DNA of 64,000 nucleotides from Pseudomonadota bacterium (lineage in GTDB: Bacteria; Myxococcota_A; UBA796; CAJQPC01), in contig JAAESX010000148.1 in the NCBI GenBank assembly GCA_024228935.1, positions 62,001 to 126,000 of the forward strand, written 5' to 3'. This document shows positions 21,058 to 29,990 of the stretch, piece after piece; positions within the stretch are counted from its first letter, which is position 1, and every line of letters begins with the position of its first letter. The notes below the pieces were generated by a model. The model was not told the origin of the DNA. It was given only the letters and a program-made list of their open reading frames with translations, and searched no databases. The translations under genes were made by a program, and so were the position numbers.

Positions 21058-21444
21058 ATGCACGACGTGAACAAGGTGATGTTGGTGGGACGACTCGGAA
21101 AGGACCCCCAGGTCCGCCGGACCGCTTCCGGAAAGACCGTGGCCAACGTGTCGCTCGCGACCGGCCGGCGCGTGAAGAAGGGGGAAGGCTGGGACACCCA
21201 CACGGAGTGGCACCGCATCGTGGTCTGGGAGAAGCAGGCCGAGATCGTGGCGGACCGGCTGCGCAAGGGCGACCCGGTCGCGGTGGTCGGTGAGCTGCGC
21301 TACGGCGAGTACACCGACAAGACCGGGCAGAAGCGGCACACGAGCGACGTCGTCGCCCAGAGCGTGAGCTACTTCACGGCGCGTCGGGACCAGCCGGCTT
21401 CGATCCCGGAGCGGGCCCAGGTCGAGGAGCAGCCGCCGTTCTAG
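21058..21444 (+). CDS. ssb: Single-stranded DNA-binding protein
   Basis: 128-residue OB-fold protein: NKVMLVGRLGKDPQVRRTAS, GKTVANVSLAT, TEWHRIVVWEKQAE, VVGELRYGEYTDKTGQ. The C-terminal tip is EEQPPF, keeping the Pro-Pro-Phe partner-binding end but with fewer acids than most. Ribosome site ACAGGAGAGA. It is shorter than E. coli SSB, with almost no disordered linker, so it may be a second or specialised SSB. Its last 71 bases overlap the convergent membrane-hydrolase gene. Confidence 0.93.
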   Translation: MHDVNKVMLVGRLGKDPQVRRTASGKTVANVSLATGRRVKKGEGWDTHTEWHRIVVWEKQAEIVADRLRKGDPVAVVGELRYGEYTDKTGQKRHTSDVVAQSVSYFTARRDQPASIPERAQVEEQPPF

Positions 21445-21907
21445 GACGCCGCCACGCGTAGAGCAGGCCACCGAGCACGAGCGCCGGCAGCGCGAACGGC
21501 ACGGTGGCCTCGCTCCCGATGAGTCCCGCCTCCCAGTGCCACTGCGAGAGCGGGAAGAGCAGCGGATAGCCCGTACCCGTGTGGTGCTGGAGCACGTCCA
21601 CGACGAGATGCAGCACCGCACCGCCCAGGAGGTTGGCCCACACGGCCGCCCTCTGGTCAGCCCGAAACAGCTGAGCGACGAGCAGGGTGAACGCGAGCAT
21701 GCCCAGCGGCATGTGCACGACGCCCGGGCCGTACACGAGCAGATCGGGGACCGAGAACAGGGGGTCGAGCTTCGACAGACCCATGCCCACGACTCGGCCA
21801 CAGACGTCCGGCAGCACGGTGCCTAGGACGAACAGCGGCGCGTGCCGCCCGCGGGTGGCTCCCTTGAACAGGAGCCCGGTCGCGATGTGCGTGACGAGAT
21901 CAGCCAC
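21374..21907 (-). CDS. Membrane-bound metal-dependent hydrolase, DUF457/YdjM-like
   Basis: 177 residues from GTG. The N-terminus DLVTHIATGLLF and the later LPDVCGR, YGPGVVHMPLG and HLVVDVLQHHTG give the His/Asp pattern of the YdjM/LexA-binding membrane hydrolase family. About four membrane helices are visible. The C-terminal tail is Pro/Ala-rich and lies antisense to the ssb end, so it may be unneeded. The start overlaps the next gene upstream by eight bases. Activity is not known in the family. Confidence 0.75.
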   Translation of the reverse strand: MADLVTHIATGLLFKGATRGRHAPLFVLGTVLPDVCGRVVGMGLSKLDPLFSVPDLLVYGPGVVHMPLGMLAFTLLVAQLFRADQRAAVWANLLGGAVLHLVVDVLQHHTGTGYPLLFPLSQWHWEAGLIGSEATVPFALPALVLGGLLYAWRRPRTAAAPRPGPAPGSKPAGPDAP

Positions 21908-22343
21908 GGGACACCAGCCGCCCATCACGGAAGCGGACGCCGAACCCGGCGACGCCGAGCGCCAGCAGCAACCCCAGGTACCCGAGGAGGACCTTCTCCT
22001 CGCGCCACGGGTGGGACTCGCGGGACTCCTCCGAGATGGTGTCGGTCGCCGCGTCGAACCGCGCGATGACGGAGATGGTCTCGCCCAGCTCGAGTCCGGT
22101 GGCGTCGCCGTCGACGCGGTGCTCCTCGGTGACCTTGCGCACGGTGTAGGAGTCGCCCTCGATCGCGACGACCTCGGACAGCGCCAGGAACACCCGGCGT
22201 CCATCGCAAGCCGCCTTGTCCGCCGAGCAGTCCTGGATCCAACCGACGCGGCTGGTCACGACGTCCGTGTAGAGCACCGCCATCGTCATCAGCCAGGCGA
22301 GGCACACCAGCGCGATGGGGAGTCGGGAGCGATCGGAGAACAC
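21900..22343 (-). CDS. Hypothetical membrane protein with two helices
   Basis: 147 residues. One membrane helix near the start (LPIALVCLAWLMTMAVLYT) and one near the end (VLLGYLGLLLALGVAGFGV) flank an extracytoplasmic domain of about 85 residues with two cysteines (QDCSADKAACDG). The layout resembles small DUF3592-like proteins, without a firm match. It overlaps the DUF457 gene by eight bases, so the two are made together. Confidence 0.68.
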   Translation of the reverse strand: MFSDRSRLPIALVCLAWLMTMAVLYTDVVTSRVGWIQDCSADKAACDGRRVFLALSEVVAIEGDSYTVRKVTEEHRVDGDATGLELGETISVIARFDAATDTISEESRESHPWREEKVLLGYLGLLLALGVAGFGVRFRDGRLVSRG

Positions 22344-22407
22344 GCCGATTCGCTAACCGAGGCGGCGGATTGAAACGTGCAGGGATCCGCACGATAGATT
22401 GACGCCC

Positions 22408-23004
22408 ATGAAGGGATTCGTCGTCTGGATCACCGGGCTACCCGGCAGTGGCAAGCGCGCACTGGCCAGGGCCCTCGCGCAGCAGCTCCAACAGCGGGGG
22501 CGCCAGGTCGAGGTCATCGACAGCGGCGCGCTCCGCGACACCCCCCTGGCCTCAAGCCTCGGCTTCTCACGAGAGGAGCGTGTCCAGAACTGCCTGCGAC
22601 ACGCGTTCGCCGCCAAGCTCCTGGCCAACAACGGGGTCGTGGCCATCGTGAGCGCGGTCAGCCCGTATCGGGAGACGCGCGACACCATCCGGTCCCAGGT
22701 GGGGGCATTCGCCGAGGTCGCCGTGACCACGCCGAAGGAGACCTGCATCGATCGCGACACGCGCGGCGTCTGGGCTGCGGCCCTCCGCGGGGAGATCCGG
22801 AACTTCACCGGCGTGGACGACCCGTACGAGGCGCCGCTCTCGCCGGAGTTCGCGATCGATCTCTCGCACCTGGACGAGCACAGCGCCGCCCGCGCGCTGA
22901 CCGCAGAGCTCAGCCGACTCGAGCTCCTGACGGGCGCCACCGCACCAGGGCTCGACAACGACCCGCTCGCTCGCGAACTGGAGGACGCGGGGTTCATGAG
23001 CTAG
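22408..23004 (+). CDS. Adenylylsulfate kinase (APS kinase)-like protein with altered P-loop
   Basis: 198 residues. The APS-kinase body is well kept: LGFSREERVQNCLRHAFAAK, VSPYRETRD, EVAVTTPKETCIDRD, RGVWAAALRGEI and NFTGVDDPYEAPLSPE. However, Walker A reads GLPGSGKRA (10-18), with Arg17 where the family has Ser or Thr after the lysine. The change CGC for AGC is one base. This should harm magnesium and phosphate binding, so activity is doubtful. No sulfate-assimilation genes lie nearby. It is followed at once by a cyclase gene, suggesting a regulatory partner or cotranscription only. Confidence 0.82.
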   Translation: MKGFVVWITGLPGSGKRALARALAQQLQQRGRQVEVIDSGALRDTPLASSLGFSREERVQNCLRHAFAAKLLANNGVVAIVSAVSPYRETRDTIRSQVGAFAEVAVTTPKETCIDRDTRGVWAAALRGEIRNFTGVDDPYEAPLSPEFAIDLSHLDEHSAARALTAELSRLELLTGATAPGLDNDPLARELEDAGFMS

Positions 23005-24801
23005 GTGCCCGAGGTCCTCGTCCAGCACCGCTTCCACGTCGCCTCGCCTCGCGAGCGGCTGTGGCCGATCATCACCGACACCGACCTGATCAACCGGCTC
23101 TCCGGCATGAACGAGGTCCACCTCGAGCCCGTCGAGGGACAAGGGTCGGCGCGGTACCTGGTGCGCACCAACCTGGACGGCTTCCCGGTCCAGTACCTGG
23201 AGCCGCCGTACGAGTGGACGACGCCCTCCTGGTTCCAGGTCCACCGGGACATGCAGACCGGGCCGACCGCCTGGCTCCGCATGCGCTTCGAGCTCGAGGA
23301 CGCCGACGAAGGCGGGACGGACATCACCCTGGAGCTGCGCCTGCTCCCGAAGTTCCTGCCTCTCGTCCCCATCGCGCGGTTCCTCGCGAAGCGCCGCATG
23401 GCGACCATCGCCGACGCGATCCGCGGCATCGACGAGGAGCTCCGCCGCGGCACCGCGCTCAGCCGGCCCATCCCCATCGAGCCCACGCGCTTCGACCCGA
23501 CGGAGCTCGACCGCTGCGCCCGGGCCCTGCGCGCCTCCGCAGCCGGAGCGCCCTCGCGGGACAAGCTCCTGGCGCTCGTCCGAGACGCGCACGACGCCGA
23601 GCTGATCCGGATTCGACCGTTCGAGCTCGCCGACCGGTGGGACGAGGACCGAAACGACGTCCTGGATGCGTGTCTGCACGGAGTCGAGGCCGGACTCCTC
23701 GAGCTCAACTGGGACCTGGTCTGCCCCAGCTGCCAGACCCGAGCGAGCCGCGTCGGCCGGCTCTGGGAGCTCGACGACGCCGGTCACTGCCAGCTCTGCG
23801 ACATCGACTTCGAGCTCCCGTTCGACCGCTCGGTCGAGGCCACGTTCTGCCCTCGCCCCGGCGTGCGTCCGGTCGAGGACATCCAGTTCTGCTCGGGTGG
23901 TCCGGCACGGACCCCGCACGTCCTGAGTCAGCACCACCTGCCCGCCGGCGCCGCGATCCAACTGACGGCTCCCGAGTTCGCCGGCCCCCTGCGCGTGTTC
24001 CTTCGCGGCGGCTCCCAGGTCGACGTGCGCGTCGTCGACGATGGCGCCGAGCAGACCCAGGTCATCTTCCCCGAAGGTCCTGCCCCGGTGGCCGTCCGAC
24101 CGGGCGGCGCCATCCTCGTGACGAGCGCCCTGGGCGACGACCGGCACGTGAAGCTCGAGCTCCCCGGCTGGTCCGACCTCGCGGCCACCGCATCCCACCT
24201 CGCGACGAACGCCCTGTTCCGCCGTCAGTTCTCCGGCGACGTGCTGGCTCCCGGCCGCCAGCTCAAGGTCACGCGCATCTCGCTCCTGTTCTCAGACCTC
24301 ACCGGCTCGACCGAGCTGTACACGCGCGAAGGCGACGCCCGGGCCTACAAGCTCGTGCAGGAGCACTTCGACCTGCTCGGCGGCATCATCGCCGCGCACC
24401 ACGGCACCATCGTGAAGACCATCGGAGACGCCGTGATGGCGGCGTTCTCGGTCGAGCGGGACGCGCTGGCCTGTTCGGTCGCGATGCTCGAGGCCTGGCC
24501 CGCATTCCAGGCGCCTCGCGAGACCGCCCAGGACGTCTGGCTGAAGCTGGGCGTCCACAGCGGCCCCTGCTACGCCGTGACGGCGAACGACCTGCTCGAC
24601 TACTTCGGACAGACGGTCAACGTGGCGGCCCGGCTCCAGGGAGCCGCCGGTGAGGACGAGCTCGTCGTCCTCGCGGAGCTCGCCGACGAGGCCCGCGCCG
24701 GCGACTGGCTCGGCCGCGCCGAGGAAGCCGAGCGCTTCGACGCCGAGCTCAAGGGGCTGGACGGCGCCCTGGGTTGCTCCCGGCTGCGCATCCCCCGGTA
24801 G
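23005..24801 (+). CDS. Class III adenylate cyclase with N-terminal SRPBCC domain
   Basis: 598 residues starting at GTG directly after the kinase-like gene. Residues 1-140 form a START/SRPBCC-like domain. A middle region with a four-Cys zinc ribbon (CPSC then CQLC) follows, and then a linker of DUF5939 type. The C-terminal catalytic domain has metal Asp431 (FSDLTGSTELY) and Asp475 (IGDAVMAAF), purine-selecting Lys471 and Asp532, and transition-state Asn539 and Arg543 (QTVNVAARL). The Lys/Asp pair indicates ATP, so cAMP is the likely product. No membrane segment; a ligand bound by SRPBCC may control it. Confidence 0.9.
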   Translation: MPEVLVQHRFHVASPRERLWPIITDTDLINRLSGMNEVHLEPVEGQGSARYLVRTNLDGFPVQYLEPPYEWTTPSWFQVHRDMQTGPTAWLRMRFELEDADEGGTDITLELRLLPKFLPLVPIARFLAKRRMATIADAIRGIDEELRRGTALSRPIPIEPTRFDPTELDRCARALRASAAGAPSRDKLLALVRDAHDAELIRIRPFELADRWDEDRNDVLDACLHGVEAGLLELNWDLVCPSCQTRASRVGRLWELDDAGHCQLCDIDFELPFDRSVEATFCPRPGVRPVEDIQFCSGGPARTPHVLSQHHLPAGAAIQLTAPEFAGPLRVFLRGGSQVDVRVVDDGAEQTQVIFPEGPAPVAVRPGGAILVTSALGDDRHVKLELPGWSDLAATASHLATNALFRRQFSGDVLAPGRQLKVTRISLLFSDLTGSTELYTREGDARAYKLVQEHFDLLGGIIAAHHGTIVKTIGDAVMAAFSVERDALACSVAMLEAWPAFQAPRETAQDVWLKLGVHSGPCYAVTANDLLDYFGQTVNVAARLQGAAGEDELVVLAELADEARAGDWLGRAEEAERFDAELKGLDGALGCSRLRIPR

Positions 24802-24803
24802 CC

Positions 24804-26288
24804 CTACCCGTGCTCGGCCAGGAGCTCTGCCACGCGCTCGGGCGAGAAGGGCTTGGTCAGGCAACGGTCTGCCATCTCCTCGACGAAAGCCCGGGTTCCC
24901 TCGGACATCGCGCCCCCGGTCATGAACACGGTCCGGCGTGCCAGCTCCGGCGCCATCTGAAGCAGCCTGGCGTACACCGCGCGACCGTCGAGGTCGGGCA
25001 TCATCACGTCGCAAAGGACCGCGTCGAGCGGCTCGCCGGCCTCGACGAGCTGCAGCGCCTCGCGGCCAGACGTGACCGCCGTCACGACATGGTCCGCGCC
25101 GAGCAGTCGCCCCAGCGCAGCGGCCAGTCGCGGCTCATCGTCCACCACCAGCAGCCGCAGCTTCGCCGCCACTTCCGGCAGCGGCGCAGGAGCCGGCTCC
25201 GCGGTCGACAGCGGCAGCCAGACGGTCGCGCGGGTCCCCTCCCCCTCGGTGCTCTCGACCACGAGACGGCCGCCGATCGACAGGACGGTCTCGCGGGAGA
25301 TGGCGAGTCCCAGGCCGCTACCCGCGGTCAGACCGCGCGTCGTGAAGAACGGCTCGAACACCCGGTCAATCACATCCGCCGGAATGCCCGCGCCGGTGTC
25401 CTCGACCTCGACGCAGACGAACTCCCGCTCGACGTGACCGCGCACCACGACGCGGTTGTCAGCCGCGTCGCCAGGCTCGATGGTGTGGGCCGCATTCATC
25501 AGCAGGTTGAGCAGGACCTGGCTGATGCGCGACTCGTCGCCCTGGACGCGCGGCAGGTCGTCGAGGTCGAGCACGAGCTCGGCCCGATGGCGGAGCTGGT
25601 GCTCGCTCATGTCGATGGCCGAGCCGATGGCCGCGCACACGTCCGCGCTCTGGGTCCCGTCGTGGGGACGACTCAGCACCGACAGATCCTGGACGATGCG
25701 CTTGACCCGCTCCAGGCCGTGAAGGGCGTCGTCGAGGGCGCTGACCGTCTCGGGCTGCGTGTCCGAGCCGAGCTGGTCGAGCGCGTACTCCAGGTTCATG
25801 GTCGCGTAGGCCAGCGGGTTGTTGATCTCATGCGCGACGCCGGACGCCAGGATGCCGACGGCCTGCATGCGCTCGACCTGGCGCGCCCGCTCTTCCAGCC
25901 GACGGCGCTCCGTGATGTCGTGGCCCGCCGCCAGGAAGAGCTTCGCCCCGTCGCTCTCGAAGGACGTCACGTTGAGCTCGGCCGGGAACGACGTTCCGTC
26001 TGCCCGAGTCAGCTCGAGCGTGATCCGTCGCCGCGCTGGGGGCGCCAGCTCCCCCACCAGCCCGCGCAGGGCGTGGGTGTCCAGGACGCCGTCGAGGTCG
26101 CTCCCGTGGAGTCCGTGCCGAGGGAGACCGAGCGCCTCGGTGGCGGCGCGGTTGCAGTCGATCACCGTCATCTGCGCGTCGAACATCACCAGCATGTCCG
26201 TGCTGAACTCGACGAGCTGACAAAGCCTCGGGAGCTGCTGCACGGCCCGCTCGAGCTCGGCCCGAAGCCAGCTGATCTCGTCGCTCAA
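24804..26288 (-). CDS. Hybrid sensor histidine kinase (PAS-HisKA-HATPase-REC)
   Basis: 494 residues from a TTG that overlaps the upstream stop as TTGA. A PAS domain (about 22-125, ending in AGHDITERRR) is followed by the HisKA helix GVAHEINNPLAY with phosphoacceptor H153. The ATPase boxes are LNLLMNAAHTI (N), VEDTGAGIPAD (G1), FEPFFTT (F) and GSGLGLAI (G2). A C-terminal receiver has LLVVDDEP, phosphoacceptor D427 in LCDVMMPDLDG, and KPF. There are no membrane segments, so it is cytosolic. No HPt or response regulator is adjacent. It is convergent with the cyclase, two bases apart. Confidence 0.93.
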   Translation of the reverse strand: MSDEISWLRAELERAVQQLPRLCQLVEFSTDMLVMFDAQMTVIDCNRAATEALGLPRHGLHGSDLDGVLDTHALRGLVGELAPPARRRITLELTRADGTSFPAELNVTSFESDGAKLFLAAGHDITERRRLEERARQVERMQAVGILASGVAHEINNPLAYATMNLEYALDQLGSDTQPETVSALDDALHGLERVKRIVQDLSVLSRPHDGTQSADVCAAIGSAIDMSEHQLRHRAELVLDLDDLPRVQGDESRISQVLLNLLMNAAHTIEPGDAADNRVVVRGHVEREFVCVEVEDTGAGIPADVIDRVFEPFFTTRGLTAGSGLGLAISRETVLSIGGRLVVESTEGEGTRATVWLPLSTAEPAPAPLPEVAAKLRLLVVDDEPRLAAALGRLLGADHVVTAVTSGREALQLVEAGEPLDAVLCDVMMPDLDGRAVYARLLQMAPELARRTVFMTGGAMSEGTRAFVEEMADRCLTKPFSPERVAELLAEHG

Positions 26289-26884
26289 GGCATGACCTCG
26301 CAAGAACCCGGTTGCTCGATGTCGAAGAGCGCCGAGCCCATGAAGACCTCGAGGAGCCGCTCGTCGCCCAGGCCGAGGTAGAGCACGCCGGTGCCGGCCT
26401 CGAACACGGGTATCCGATTCCACTGGCGCTCCCGCCAGGCGCGGGTACGGGCGGCCACCTCGTCCTCGGCGGCGTCCAGAGACGCCGCGTCCAGATCCCC
26501 CGCGCAGTCGGCGATCACCGCCCCGTCGGAGATGTCCCGTCCGTCCCACCAGAGCGCCCGGAAGAGACGGGTACGCGCGGCGCGCACGTCCCCACCCTGG
26601 AGCCCGAGCAGGACGAGTGCGGCGAGCGCACGCCTGGAGTTCGGCCGGGTCGGCGGCTCGTCGCGGCGCACGCCGGGCGCTCTGCTCCACACCTGGGCGA
26701 CCTCGTCCTCGAGCAGACGCGCCTCGACCACCGTCAGCCGCGGGGGCGTCGGCAGGTGCGGCTCGTGCTCGACGCCCATCCACAGCACGTCCTCGCCCCA
26801 GCCGCGCGCCTCGAACCACTCGTTCAGCGCGTGACAGAACGGACAGTTCAGCTCGGAGTAGACGATGGGCCGGGCGGTCCTCAC
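26285..26884 (-). CDS. Thioredoxin-fold oxidoreductase-like protein (DsbA/glutaredoxin-like)
   Basis: 199 residues from GTG. The N-terminus PIVYSELNCPFCHALNEWFE is a glutaredoxin/DsbA-type strand-CPFC-helix. An all-helical insertion (about 60-150) and a cis-Pro region RIPVFEAGTGVLYLGLGDE follow, a layout seen in DsbA/HCCA-isomerase relatives. No signal peptide, so it is cytosolic. The stop overlaps the histidine kinase TTG start, making the two one operon; a redox input to the kinase is possible but unproven. Confidence 0.75.
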   Translation of the reverse strand: MRTARPIVYSELNCPFCHALNEWFEARGWGEDVLWMGVEHEPHLPTPPRLTVVEARLLEDEVAQVWSRAPGVRRDEPPTRPNSRRALAALVLLGLQGGDVRAARTRLFRALWWDGRDISDGAVIADCAGDLDAASLDAAEDEVAARTRAWRERQWNRIPVFEAGTGVLYLGLGDERLLEVFMGSALFDIEQPGSCEVMP

Positions 26885-26982
26885 GGGCCCAAGCCTACTC
26901 CGCGGCCGAGCCTCCCGGCCCCCCGGAACTCTCTTCCGGCTTGCACCGGTGGCAAGCTGGCGTCGACCACGGAGCAGCGCAC

Positions 26983-27741
26983 ATGCGCCTCCCCCACCCC
27001 CTCGCCGGTCGCGTCGCGCTGGTCACCGGCGCCTCGAGCGGGATCGGCGCGGCGATCGCGCGGTGCCTCTGTGAGGACGGACTCCGCGTCGTGCTCGCGG
27101 CGCGCCGTCTCGACCGGCTGCTGGCCCTCGCCGAGGAGCTCGGCCCGGACGCACACGCGATGCAGGTGGACCTGAGGGACGAGGCGTCGATCCTCACGCT
27201 GTTCGAGCAGACCCGTGCGCGCCTGGGGGGCGTCGACGTGCTCATCAACAACGCGGGTCTGGGCCGCCGGACCACGCTCTCGGACGGCTCGACCGAGGCC
27301 TGGAGGGAGATGCTCGAGGTCAACGTCCTGGCGCTGACCATCTGCACCCGCGAGGCCATCCGCGACATCCGCGACATGCGCGCGCGCGGCGTCGACGGCC
27401 ACGTCCTCCACATCTCGTCGATGTCAGCCCATCGGGTCCCCCACGCCAGCGGCATGTACTCGGCGACGAAGTACGCGGTCCGGTCGCTCACCGAGGGGCT
27501 GCGACAGGAGCTCTACGAACAGGGCAGCGGGATACGGGTCAGCTCGGTCAGCCCCGGCTTCGTGGAGACCGAGTTCGCCGCCGTCTACCACGGCGATCCG
27601 AGTGCCGCGGAGAGGACCTACGGGCAGTACAAGGTGCTGGAACCGCAAGACATCTCGGAAGCGGCGTCCTGGGTCCTGGCCCAGCCAGCCCACTGCCAGG
27701 TCCACGACGTGCTGATCCGTCCGACGCGACAGGAGCGCTGA
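26983..27741 (+). CDS. Short-chain dehydrogenase/reductase
   Basis: 252-residue classical SDR: cofactor motif TGASSGIG (15-22), AARRLDRL (the Arg-Arg suggests NADP), NNAG (89-92), catalytic Ser145/146 in HISSMSAH, Tyr159 and Lys163 in YSATKYA. The C-terminus SVSPGFVETEF is typical of the DHRS11/YdfG group. It would oxidise or reduce an alcohol or carbonyl. It is divergent from the thioredoxin-fold gene, and 31 bases separate it from the aminotransferase. The substrate is not predictable. Confidence 0.92.
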   Translation: MRLPHPLAGRVALVTGASSGIGAAIARCLCEDGLRVVLAARRLDRLLALAEELGPDAHAMQVDLRDEASILTLFEQTRARLGGVDVLINNAGLGRRTTLSDGSTEAWREMLEVNVLALTICTREAIRDIRDMRARGVDGHVLHISSMSAHRVPHASGMYSATKYAVRSLTEGLRQELYEQGSGIRVSSVSPGFVETEFAAVYHGDPSAAERTYGQYKVLEPQDISEAASWVLAQPAHCQVHDVLIRPTRQER

Positions 27742-27772
27742 GCCCGTTAGCGCGCACGCCCGGAGGTCCCCC

Positions 27773-29041
27773 ATGCCCGACAACGCCACGCTCCTCGCCC
27801 ACGCCCAGAACCACATGCCGATGGGTGTCCTGGACAGCTACCGGTACTGGGGGGCGCAGGACTCGATGTTCATCCGCACGCTCCAGGGCGGCGGCTTCAC
27901 CTCGTGCGAAGGCCGGGAGTACGTCGACTTCCGGCTGGCGTACGGACCGATCATCCTCGGCTACCGCGACGAGCGGGTCGACAGCGCGGTCATCTCGGCC
28001 ATCCGGGACATCGGCACGGTCAGCGGCTTCAGCACCCCCCTCGACGCCGAGGTGGTCGAGCTCATCAAGTCGATCTGCCCCAACATCGAGAAGATGCGCT
28101 TCGCGAACTCGGGCACCGAGGCGGTGATGGGCGCGGTCCGCGTGGCGCGAGGGTTCACTGGCCGGGACCGCGTGCTGGTCGTCGAGGGAGGCTTCCACGG
28201 GCTCTACGACGAGATGATGTGGCGCTCGGACGACAACGGCATCGTCCCCTTCGGCGGGGGTCTCCCCGAGGCGACCCGGGCCAACGTCGACTTCATCGAG
28301 CTGAACGATCCCGAGGGGCTGGCGAAGGCCTTCGAGGGGGCGCCGGTCGCGGCCGTCGTGCTCGAGCCCATCATGGGGAACTGCGGGTCGATCTCGGCCA
28401 CGCAGGAGTACATGGAGAACCTGCGGCAGACCTGTACGGATGCCGGCACGATGTTGATCATCGACGAGGTGAAGACCGGCTTCCGTGTCGCGCTCGGCGG
28501 AGCGCAGCAGCTGTACGGCGTGCACGCCGATCTGACGACCTACGCCAAGGCCATGGGCAACGGCTACCCGGTGGCCGCGTTCGGCGGTCGCGCGGACGTG
28601 ATGGACGTCATCTCGTTCGACGAGGGCGGCGTGACCCACGGCGGGACCTACACCGCCAACCTCATCGCGCTCGCGGCGGCCGAGGCCACGCTGACGATCC
28701 TGAAGGAGACGGACGCCCTGACCACCGTCGACGCGGTCGGAGCGCGCATCCAGGAGCTCCTGGGGCGGGTGTTCACCCGGTTCGGCGTCGAGCACACGTT
28801 CGCCGGCCCGGACGCGATGTTCGGGGTCCACTTCTCGCGCGAGGTGCCCATGACGTACCGGGACTGGAAGAGCACCGACGCCCCGCTCTACACCCGCTTC
28901 GCGAAGAACCTCATCGAGGCAGGCGTGATGCTGGAGCCCGACTCGCGCGAGCCCTGGTTCATCTGCGAGGCGCACCAGACCGTCGATCTGGCCTGGCTCG
29001 AGGAGACCGCCAGCGGCGCGCTCGAGAAGGCGCTGCGGTGA
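27773..29041 (+). CDS. Class III PLP-dependent aminotransferase (glutamate-1-semialdehyde aminomutase-like)
   Basis: 422 residues, with ribosome site GGAGG. Family segments are YVDFRLAYGPIILGY, RFANSGTEAVMGAVRVAR, the cofactor-stacking EGGFHGLYDE, LIIDEVKTGFR and Schiff-base Lys259 in TTYAKAMGNGYP, then GGTYTANLIA. Closest in pattern to HemL and related class III enzymes. HemL proper usually starts differently and sits with heme genes, so a separate amino-group transfer or aminomutase role is likely. The next gene starts inside its stop (GTGA). Confidence 0.88.
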   Translation: MPDNATLLAHAQNHMPMGVLDSYRYWGAQDSMFIRTLQGGGFTSCEGREYVDFRLAYGPIILGYRDERVDSAVISAIRDIGTVSGFSTPLDAEVVELIKSICPNIEKMRFANSGTEAVMGAVRVARGFTGRDRVLVVEGGFHGLYDEMMWRSDDNGIVPFGGGLPEATRANVDFIELNDPEGLAKAFEGAPVAAVVLEPIMGNCGSISATQEYMENLRQTCTDAGTMLIIDEVKTGFRVALGGAQQLYGVHADLTTYAKAMGNGYPVAAFGGRADVMDVISFDEGGVTHGGTYTANLIALAAAEATLTILKETDALTTVDAVGARIQELLGRVFTRFGVEHTFAGPDAMFGVHFSREVPMTYRDWKSTDAPLYTRFAKNLIEAGVMLEPDSREPWFICEAHQTVDLAWLEETASGALEKALR

Positions 29042-29990
29042 TCCAGCTCCTGCTGTTGTCCGGCGGAGTGGACGAGGTCACGTCCCCCGATGGCGGAGCA
29101 GGAGACTTCTACGGCTTCGGCGTGGACCACGCGGGCGACGTCGACGGAGACGGCCTGGACGACCTGGTCATCGGCGCCTACGGCAACGATGGCAACGCCC
29201 CCGAGAGCGGCAGCGTCGTGCTGCTCCTGGGAGACGCCTCCGGTGTGGGCGCGCAGCACCGCGTGGTAGCGGATGATGGCGGGACAGGAGACCGCCTGGG
29301 CTGTGGTCGGTCGCCGGCGGCGGCGACATCGATGGAGACGGCCTGGACGACATCCTGGGTGCCGCCCCCAACGACGACGACCAGGCGCCCAACTCCGGGT
29401 CCGCGTACTTCTGGCTCGGCGACCCGGCCGGGCTGGGCAACGAAGCGAACAAGCACCTCCCCGCGAACGGCGCCGAGGACGACGCGTTCGGTGGCTCCCT
29501 CGCCCTGGCCGACGTGGACGGCGACGGACTCGACGACCCGCTGGTCGGAGCCCCGGGGTCCGGGAGCTACACAGGCTCACTGCACGTGTTCGCGGGTGGC
29601 GTCGAGGAGACGCGCATCCAGGCATCCGATGGGGCGGCAGGCGACTTCTTCGGCATCTCGGTGTCCCCCGCTGGCGACGTCGACGGCGACGGCTACCCGG
29701 ACGCGGTGGTCGGGGCCTGGGGCGACGACGACAACGGGCTCCAGTCCGGAAGCGCCTACCTCTTCCTGGGCTCGGCCGAGGGCCTCGTCGAGACCTCCAA
29801 GGCCAGCGGACACGCCACATACGACTGGTTCGGGGTCAGCGTCGCGGACGCCGGAGACGTCGACGCCGACGTGTTCGACGACGTCGTCGTGGGCGCGTAC
29901 GCGACCGACGGGCACGCCAGCGCGGCTGGGAGCGCGTTCGTCCTGATGGGGACGGCCACGGGGTTCGGTGCCGCCACCGAGATCGCCGCT
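29038..29990 (+). pseudogene. FG-GAP repeat protein, frameshifted and truncated
   Basis: GTG start in a GTGA overlap gives MIQLLLLSGG, a short hydrophobic leader. FG-GAP calcium loops follow (HAGDVDGDGLDDLVIGA). Near 29,300 (CTGGGCTGTGG) the reading slips one base back and then runs through further repeats (GGGDIDGDGLDD, LADVDGDGLDDPLVGA, PAGDVDGDGYPDAVVGA, DAGDVDADVFDDVVVGA). At about 29,990, after GTATGFGAATEIAA, propeller sequence stops and sequence of another family begins in a different frame. The protein is therefore both frameshifted and cut off before its end. Confidence 0.75.

Noticed and set aside
26983..29041. SDR plus class III aminotransferase as a heme-synthesis unit
   Set aside because: No other heme gene is nearby and the aminotransferase differs from HemL at its start, so a link to heme is not supported.
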